Below are positions 6,913 to 11,783 of a DNA stretch of 11,783 nucleotides, in pieces. Numbering within the stretch: the first letter of the stretch is position 1; every line of letters starts with the position of its first letter. The stretch covers positions 1-11,783 of the forward strand of contig JBILJV010000067.1 in the NCBI GenBank assembly GCA_044377005.1. Reading direction: 5' to 3'. A program made the translations under genes and the position numbers. Source of the DNA: JABMMZ01 sp044377005 (GTDB lineage Bacteria > Bacteroidota > Bacteroidia > NS11-12g > UBA955). Below the pieces are notes generated by a model. That model saw only the letters and a program-made list of their open reading frames with translations, was not told where the DNA came from and did no database searches.

Positions 6913-9900
6913 ATGATTAGATGTTTCATATTTCTTACTTTCTTTTGGTCATCCTGGTTTGCAGTTCAAGCTCAAACTAGTTTTAATTCTGATCCAGTTA
7001 TTTTTATTGAAGAATTTTCAAAATTCATGAAGGAATCTAAAAAAACAGAGATTCAAAAAATGACTGATATTTTTTCAAGTAATTGGAAAACAGGTAAATA
7101 TACGCCAGATCAAAAGAAGTTTATTATCTCTATTTCAAATGAAATAATGTATAAGAATTTAGCAAGAGACCCTTATTTGGAATTAATGTTAATGAATTTA
7201 GACTATTTTTCTCAAAAAAAATTTAGTCCAAATATCTTGAAACAATGGCAAGAAATTACCAAAGCATTACTGGAAAAAAAGCCTAAAGATTATTTGTTTT
7301 TTCTGCAAACGGCCAATACTTTATTCAAAGACAATACTTTAGTTCAGTCAAATGGATTAAGATGGTATAGTAATAGTAGTCAGTTTGAATTTGGATTTGT
7401 AAAGAATAAAGTTAGTATTCAGTTCAAAAATTTAGATTTAATATGTGAGGCTGGTTTAGATAAAGTTAAAATATTTAATGCTTCTGGTGTTTTCTATCCC
7501 GACAAAAAAAACTGGGAAGGAACTCAAGGACGAATTAATTTTGAACGTGTTGGTTTTACGGAATCTGAAGTTTATGTTTCATTTATGGAACATAAAATAG
7601 ATATGAATACAGGTGGTTTTATTGTTGATTCGGCTCAAATGGTTTATCCTAAAATTTCTTCACAACCACTTTTAGGAAGATTAACCGAACGCATATCTCA
7701 AAGTAATTCAATTGATTTAATTAAAACATCCCCATTTCCACAATTTGTTGCTTACGAACCAAGTATAGAAATAAAAGATATCGTTGGAACAGAAGCAAAA
7801 TACTTGGGAGGATTTTCAATGAAAGGCGCCAAAATAAACAGCCAAAACTTTGGTGACGGTCAGTCAAGTATTCAATTATTGTATAAAGGGAAACCTATGA
7901 TGACAGTTAGGTCAGAAACTTTCCGTTTGGACTCCAACAAAGTAATGTCTCAACATGCCGCTATTTCAATAGTTGTAGATACAGGGTTTATCACTCATCC
8001 GAATGCTAAATTTTCTTACGATATAGTTAATAAGAAAGTAACCATTACGCGTGGTACAGATGGATTAATGAGGATGCCATTTTCCGATAATTACCATGGG
8101 GTAGAAATAGAAGTCGATCAAATATTGTGGGATCAGAAACAACCGTTTATAGATTTTGATATGATGACCAATGACAAGGCCGCTTATGTTGAAACTAATA
8201 GCTTTTTCAAGAAATTTTTATTTGACAAAAAACAAGGTGCATTGGCTATGAATCCCCTTACTAAAATGTTCCAATATTGCCGTGAAAATCGATTAAGAAG
8301 TTTTAATTTAGATCAGTATGCCAATGGAATCGGTTCAAAAAAAGAATATTTATCACAATTGGTAATGGATTTGGCCGATGATGGATTTATTCATTACAAT
8401 AAAGATAATGATTCTATTTATGTAAAAGACAAGTTATACAATTGGATTTCAAACAGTCAAGGGACAAAGGATTACGACGTAATACGATTTCAAAGTGTTA
8501 TAGGCGGTCGTCCTAATATTACTTATAATATGCTTTCTCACGACTTGAAATTGGAAGGTGTAAGAAGGTTTACATTCAGCGATTCACAAAATGTGGTAGC
8601 AGTCCCTAATGAACAATTGGTAGTTATAAAAAAGAACAAAAATGCACAATTTTCAGGAATGATGCGAGCTGGTAGAATAGACTTTTATTCAAAAGATTTT
8701 TTCTTTAATTACTCTCAATTTCAAATCAATAATACCACCATGGATAGCATGGTTATTTATTATCCCGATATGAATAGTAACGCATTGCGTAAAGTAAACA
8801 GTGTACTTTCAAATACATACGGTAGAATATTGATTGACAAACCCAATAATAAGTCGGGGCTCAAAGATTATGCGGAATATCCAATTTTTATAGCAGAAAG
8901 AGGTTCGGAAATAAATTATGACCGAGCATCAACACACAACCATGCCTATAAAGCAGACCGATTCAAATTTCAAGTCGACCCGTTTACTATTGATAGTTTG
9001 GATAACTTTACAATTGCCGGTTTTGGATTCGCGGGAACACTCATTTCAGATGGTATTTTTCCTGATATTCCAAATACTGCAAGGATTCAACCCGATTATT
9101 CTTTAGGTTTTGTGGATAAAGTTAAATTACCAATGTATGGAGGTAAAGGAACAGGTGATTTAACCATTAATTTAAGTAATAGAGGGTTTTATGGTAATGG
9201 AGATTTAATTTACCAAACTTCTGTTTCAAAATCACCTGATTATCTATTATTGCCCGATGCTACCACAGGCGTTAGTACTAGTTTTGATTTGCCTGAAAGT
9301 GCTAAATATCCATTGGTTGCTGGTGTTAATATTCAAACACAATGGTACCCGAAACAAGATAGAATGATACAAACCAGAATTGATAGTAATTTCTCAATTT
9401 TTAAATCAAGATATGCTTTTGATGGTAAAATGACATTATCACCAGAAGATTTAAGAGGTGATGGTCATTTAAAATGGAACGAAGCAATGTTTACTAGTAT
9501 GGACATGGTTTTTGGAAAAAATAAAGCAAATGCAATGAACTCTTCTATCAAAATTTTTGCTGTCGACCCTAACAAATTTGCTTTTGAAAGTAACAATGTA
9601 AAAGGTGATTTAGATTTTGATAAACGTGAAGGTAAATTCTTGTCAAATATTGTTGGTTCATATACCCATTTCCCATACAATCAATATTCTAGCAATATGA
9701 ATGATTACAAATGGGATATGAATAAAAAGATGATGGAAATAAAACCAGGAATAGCTATGGCGGGTATCAAGCCAATATTTGTTGGATTGCCTCCTAATCA
9801 AACAGATAGCTTAAAGTTTGAATGTTCATTTGCCAAATTTGATTTGGTTAAATATGTCATTAATATGGAGAAAATTCCATTTATAGATGTTGCCGATAGT

Positions 9901-11286
9901 CGTGTTTATCCGTTTGCAGGTAAAGCAATTGTAAGAGAAAAAGCAATGATGGACCGATTGGATAGTTCAAGAATTGAAGCCAACAAAACTGACAAATTCC
10001 ACGATATTAAAAATTGTAGAACAACTATATTAGGAGGCAACTCTTTGTCAGCTACAGGTTATTATAGATACATAGACAAATACAAAAAAGAACAACCTTT
10101 GTTCTTAGATAGTATCAGAATAAATACAAATAAAAATTTGGTTGGATACGGAAAAATTTCGGATGAAAGCAATTTTAGATTAGATGATAAAATAGCATTT
10201 AAAGGTTTATTTGAAGTGCTAAGTATTCGTAAACCGATTGAATTTATAGGCTATGTGCGACCAATGCATAGCTTTGCTTACATGGAAACACTATGGTTGA
10301 GATATAGGAACGTCGTTGATCCACAAAATGTAATAATTGACATTACTAATCCTCGTGACAAGGATAATAAAAAATTATCAGTTGGTTTGTATTTTGCTAA
10401 CGATAGTAATCATGTTTATCCTATTATGTTGGATTTAAAAAGAAGATATAGTGACCCTGAATTACAATCGGACACAGGTGTTTTGTTTTATGATAAAACC
10501 AAAGATGCATTTTTTGTTGGGAACAAAGAAAAGCTTCAAAATGACGCACTAAAAGGGAACTACATGCAATTCAATGAAAAAGACAAAAGTGTCTATGCTG
10601 AAGGGATTTTTGATTTCCGTGTTGTAGCGCCTAAAGTTCGTTTTGAGTCTGCGGGTAATGCGGTATTAGCAAAAGGTGATAGTACTTATAGATTCAACCT
10701 AATGACATTGATTGATTTTCCATTCCCAACTGAGATAAATAAAGCGATGTTAAAAGTATTATCAGCAGAGGGGGCAGGTGTGCCTACCACTGCTGCCAAT
10801 ACAGAAGAAAATATAAAAGCTATTCACGAATTAAATCAAGATGAAAGAGTGGCAAACAAAATTTCAAATTCATTGGAATCTTCAGGTGTCATTACGCCTG
10901 AAGGGGCTTTTAATTCAGGATTTTTATTTACTGATATTGATTTTGCTTTCAACAGAGTTAGAAGAAAATTCATAGCATCAGGTCCTATCCATTTGGCCTT
11001 AATGAATGGAACAGTAATTAACAAAAAATATACTACAACTATCTCACTTGAAAAAAGAAGAGGTAGTGATAAAATATATCTATACTTTATTACCGATAAT
11101 GGTGATTGGATTTATATGGAATACAGCAAAGGTTCAATGTTGTTTGCAACAAGTAATGCAGAATTGCTAGCTGCTATCGAAGTGGCCTCACAAAAATTAG
11201 CTGATGAACAATTTGTAATTCGTATAGGAACAGAGCGTCAAAAAGAGAATTTCTTGAAACGAAATGACATTGAATTAGACGAGTAA
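6913..11286 (+). CDS. Very large exported β-rich protein of unknown function (1457 aa)
   Basis: Residues 1-20 form a signal peptide with a clean AVQA|Q cleavage site. There is no lipobox, later transmembrane segment or type IX sorting domain, so the protein probably sits in the periplasm or attached to the envelope. A helical region (about 25-145) is followed by a long stretch of alternating polar and hydrophobic β-strand-like sequence to the C-terminus. This is interrupted at about 445-520 by a compact helical segment ending in GFIHYNKDNDSIYVKDKLYNWI, with a winged-helix-like pattern. Blocks such as PFSDNYHGVEIEVDQILWD (389-407), YGGKGTGDLTINLSNRGFYG (742-761), FPYNQYSSNMNDYKWDM (920-936) and SATGYYRYIDKYKKEQPLFL (1046-1065) resemble, from memory, uncharacterised 1400-1500-residue Bacteroidota proteins. 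No enzyme motif is recognised. The many short strands could suit an LptA/AsmA-like elongated scaffold, but that is speculation. A σ54-like promoter precedes it and plsY follows after 67 bp. Confidence 0.85.
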   Translation: MIRCFIFLTFFWSSWFAVQAQTSFNSDPVIFIEEFSKFMKESKKTEIQKMTDIFSSNWKTGKYTPDQKKFIISISNEIMYKNLARDPYLELMLMNLDYFSQKKFSPNILKQWQEITKALLEKKPKDYLFFLQTANTLFKDNTLVQSNGLRWYSNSSQFEFGFVKNKVSIQFKNLDLICEAGLDKVKIFNASGVFYPDKKNWEGTQGRINFERVGFTESEVYVSFMEHKIDMNTGGFIVDSAQMVYPKISSQPLLGRLTERISQSNSIDLIKTSPFPQFVAYEPSIEIKDIVGTEAKYLGGFSMKGAKINSQNFGDGQSSIQLLYKGKPMMTVRSETFRLDSNKVMSQHAAISIVVDTGFITHPNAKFSYDIVNKKVTITRGTDGLMRMPFSDNYHGVEIEVDQILWDQKQPFIDFDMMTNDKAAYVETNSFFKKFLFDKKQGALAMNPLTKMFQYCRENRLRSFNLDQYANGIGSKKEYLSQLVMDLADDGFIHYNKDNDSIYVKDKLYNWISNSQGTKDYDVIRFQSVIGGRPNITYNMLSHDLKLEGVRRFTFSDSQNVVAVPNEQLVVIKKNKNAQFSGMMRAGRIDFYSKDFFFNYSQFQINNTTMDSMVIYYPDMNSNALRKVNSVLSNTYGRILIDKPNNKSGLKDYAEYPIFIAERGSEINYDRASTHNHAYKADRFKFQVDPFTIDSLDNFTIAGFGFAGTLISDGIFPDIPNTARIQPDYSLGFVDKVKLPMYGGKGTGDLTINLSNRGFYGNGDLIYQTSVSKSPDYLLLPDATTGVSTSFDLPESAKYPLVAGVNIQTQWYPKQDRMIQTRIDSNFSIFKSRYAFDGKMTLSPEDLRGDGHLKWNEAMFTSMDMVFGKNKANAMNSSIKIFAVDPNKFAFESNNVKGDLDFDKREGKFLSNIVGSYTHFPYNQYSSNMNDYKWDMNKKMMEIKPGIAMAGIKPIFVGLPPNQTDSLKFECSFAKFDLVKYVINMEKIPFIDVADSRVYPFAGKAIVREKAMMDRLDSSRIEANKTDKFHDIKNCRTTILGGNSLSATGYYRYIDKYKKEQPLFLDSIRINTNKNLVGYGKISDESNFRLDDKIAFKGLFEVLSIRKPIEFIGYVRPMHSFAYMETLWLRYRNVVDPQNVIIDITNPRDKDNKKLSVGLYFANDSNHVYPIMLDLKRRYSDPELQSDTGVLFYDKTKDAFFVGNKEKLQNDALKGNYMQFNEKDKSVYAEGIFDFRVVAPKVRFESAGNAVLAKGDSTYRFNLMTLIDFPFPTEINKAMLKVLSAEGAGVPTTAANTEENIKAIHELNQDERVANKISNSLESSGVITPEGAFNSGFLFTDIDFAFNRVRRKFIASGPIHLALMNGTVINKKYTTTISLEKRRGSDKIYLYFITDNGDWIYMEYSKGSMLFATSNAELLAAIEVASQKLADEQFVIRIGTERQKENFLKRNDIELDE

Positions 11287-11292
11287 TTGAAC

Positions 11293-11326
11293 TTGAAAAA
11301 ACAAATCATTTTTTTATTTATATTTG
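11293..11326 (+). promoter_or_regulatory. Candidate Bacteroidota promoter for plsY
   Basis: TATATTTG at 11319-11326 is a full match to the -7 consensus TAnnTTTG. A TTG at 11293-11295 could serve as the -33 element with a 23-bp spacer, the long end of the accepted range. The transcript would begin about 20 bases before the ATG at 11354. This suggests plsY can be transcribed independently of the large upstream gene. Confidence 0.5.
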
Positions 11327-11353
11327 CAGGCTTAAGAATTTTTTGAACACCAC

Positions 11354-11783
11354 ATGGAATTGATTTTAATATTGGCACTTTCAATTGTTTCCTATCTAAT
11401 AGGGTCGATGCCAACAGCACTTTGGGTTGGCAAAGCTTTTTATGGAATTGATATTAGATTTCATGGAAGTGGAAACTCAGGGGCAACAAATACTTTTAGA
11501 GTTTTGGGAAAAAAAGCGGGTACCTTTGTATTACTTTTAGATGTTGTTAAAGGTTTAACAGCAGCATCATTGGTTCGTTATTTACCTTTTGTAGAAATGG
11601 GTACCATACGGTTTGTAAACTTACAATTGCTTTTTGGATTATTAGCTGTATTAGGACATATTTTCCCCATTTATGCCAAATTTAAAGGTGGAAAAGGAAT
11701 TGCGACACTGTTAGGTATGGTTATTGCAATACATTACTTATCTGCTTTAGTTTGCATGCTTTTGTTTTTGGTAATTTTATTTT
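11354..11783 (+). CDS. plsY: Acyl-phosphate:glycerol-3-phosphate acyltransferase PlsY (3' end beyond window)
   Basis: PlsY is an inner-membrane enzyme that transfers an acyl group from acyl-phosphate to glycerol 3-phosphate, making lysophosphatidic acid, the first step of phospholipid synthesis. The start at 11354 gives MELILILALSIVSYLIGSMP, the usual first transmembrane helix with its GS-P end. The first conserved motif is intact at residues 38-49 (GSGNSGATNTFR), and the second at 110-118 (FKGGKGIAT) is also complete. Further hydrophobic helices are seen at about 56-74, 90-107 and 119-143. The window ends after 143 complete codons, so roughly the last third, with the third conserved motif, is missing because of the window edge and not because of damage. 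The frame is open throughout. Confidence 0.95.
   Translation, partial: MELILILALSIVSYLIGSMPTALWVGKAFYGIDIRFHGSGNSGATNTFRVLGKKAGTFVLLLDVVKGLTAASLVRYLPFVEMGTIRFVNLQLLFGLLAVLGHIFPIYAKFKGGKGIATLLGMVIAIHYLSALVCMLLFLVILF

Noticed and set aside
11287..11318. A-run/T-run pair between the large gene and plsY as a terminator hairpin
   Set aside because: Only A/T pairing of about six bases around a seven-base loop is possible, and the same stretch is better read as the plsY promoter.
11373..11388. Second TTGGCAC sequence resembling a σ54 -24 element
   Set aside because: It lies inside the plsY reading frame, and no GC occurs at the required 10-bp spacing after the GG, so it is coding sequence by chance.
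1..11783. CRISPR array, tRNA/rRNA genes, insertion sequence, phage or defence genes
   Set aside because: No regularly spaced repeats, cloverleaf-like sequence, transposase, integrase or terminal inverted repeats bounding a gene were seen; gene content is housekeeping and envelope.

Overview
The window looks like chromosomal DNA of a Bacteroidota bacterium, probably Flavobacteriia-like or a related low-GC lineage. The evidence is a strongly AT-rich sequence, no Shine-Dalgarno motif in front of most genes, several -7 boxes of the Bacteroidota type TAnnTTTG close to start codons, and protein families typical of the phylum. These include a membrane-anchored PpiD-like foldase of about 700 residues, a BNR-type secreted protein and a very large β-rich exported protein. 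A genus cannot be assigned from the sequence alone.

Layout. A conserved hypothetical gene (57-623, minus) stands back to back with a secreted sialidase-like β-propeller gene (674-1933, plus). Only 50 bp separate them, and that gap holds a possible -7 box for each direction. Next comes a likely transcription unit on the plus strand: a PpiD/SurA-type folding factor (2000-4093), 4-hydroxyphenylpyruvate dioxygenase hppD (4117-5220) and a BtuF-like metal/cobalamin-binding-fold protein without a signal peptide (5231-6010). The spacings are 23 and 10 bp. Type I methionine aminopeptidase map follows with its own -7 box; its start is best placed at 6066. An 82-bp gap then carries a good σ54-type -24/-12 element in front of a 1457-residue exported protein of unknown function (6913-11286). 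The window ends inside plsY (11354 onward), the acyl-phosphate:glycerol-3-phosphate acyltransferase.

How the genes fit together. Most of the window serves housekeeping or the cell envelope: protein folding at the inner membrane (PpiD-like), tyrosine catabolism (HppD), N-terminal methionine removal (Map) and the first acylation of phospholipid synthesis (PlsY). No phage, IS, CRISPR, tRNA or rRNA was seen, and nothing marks the window as an accessory island. The least understood items are the 1457-residue exported protein with its σ54-like promoter, the signal-less BtuF-like protein and the small acidic hypothetical at the left end. I did not find a convincing new multi-gene system. Promoter calls are motif matches only.
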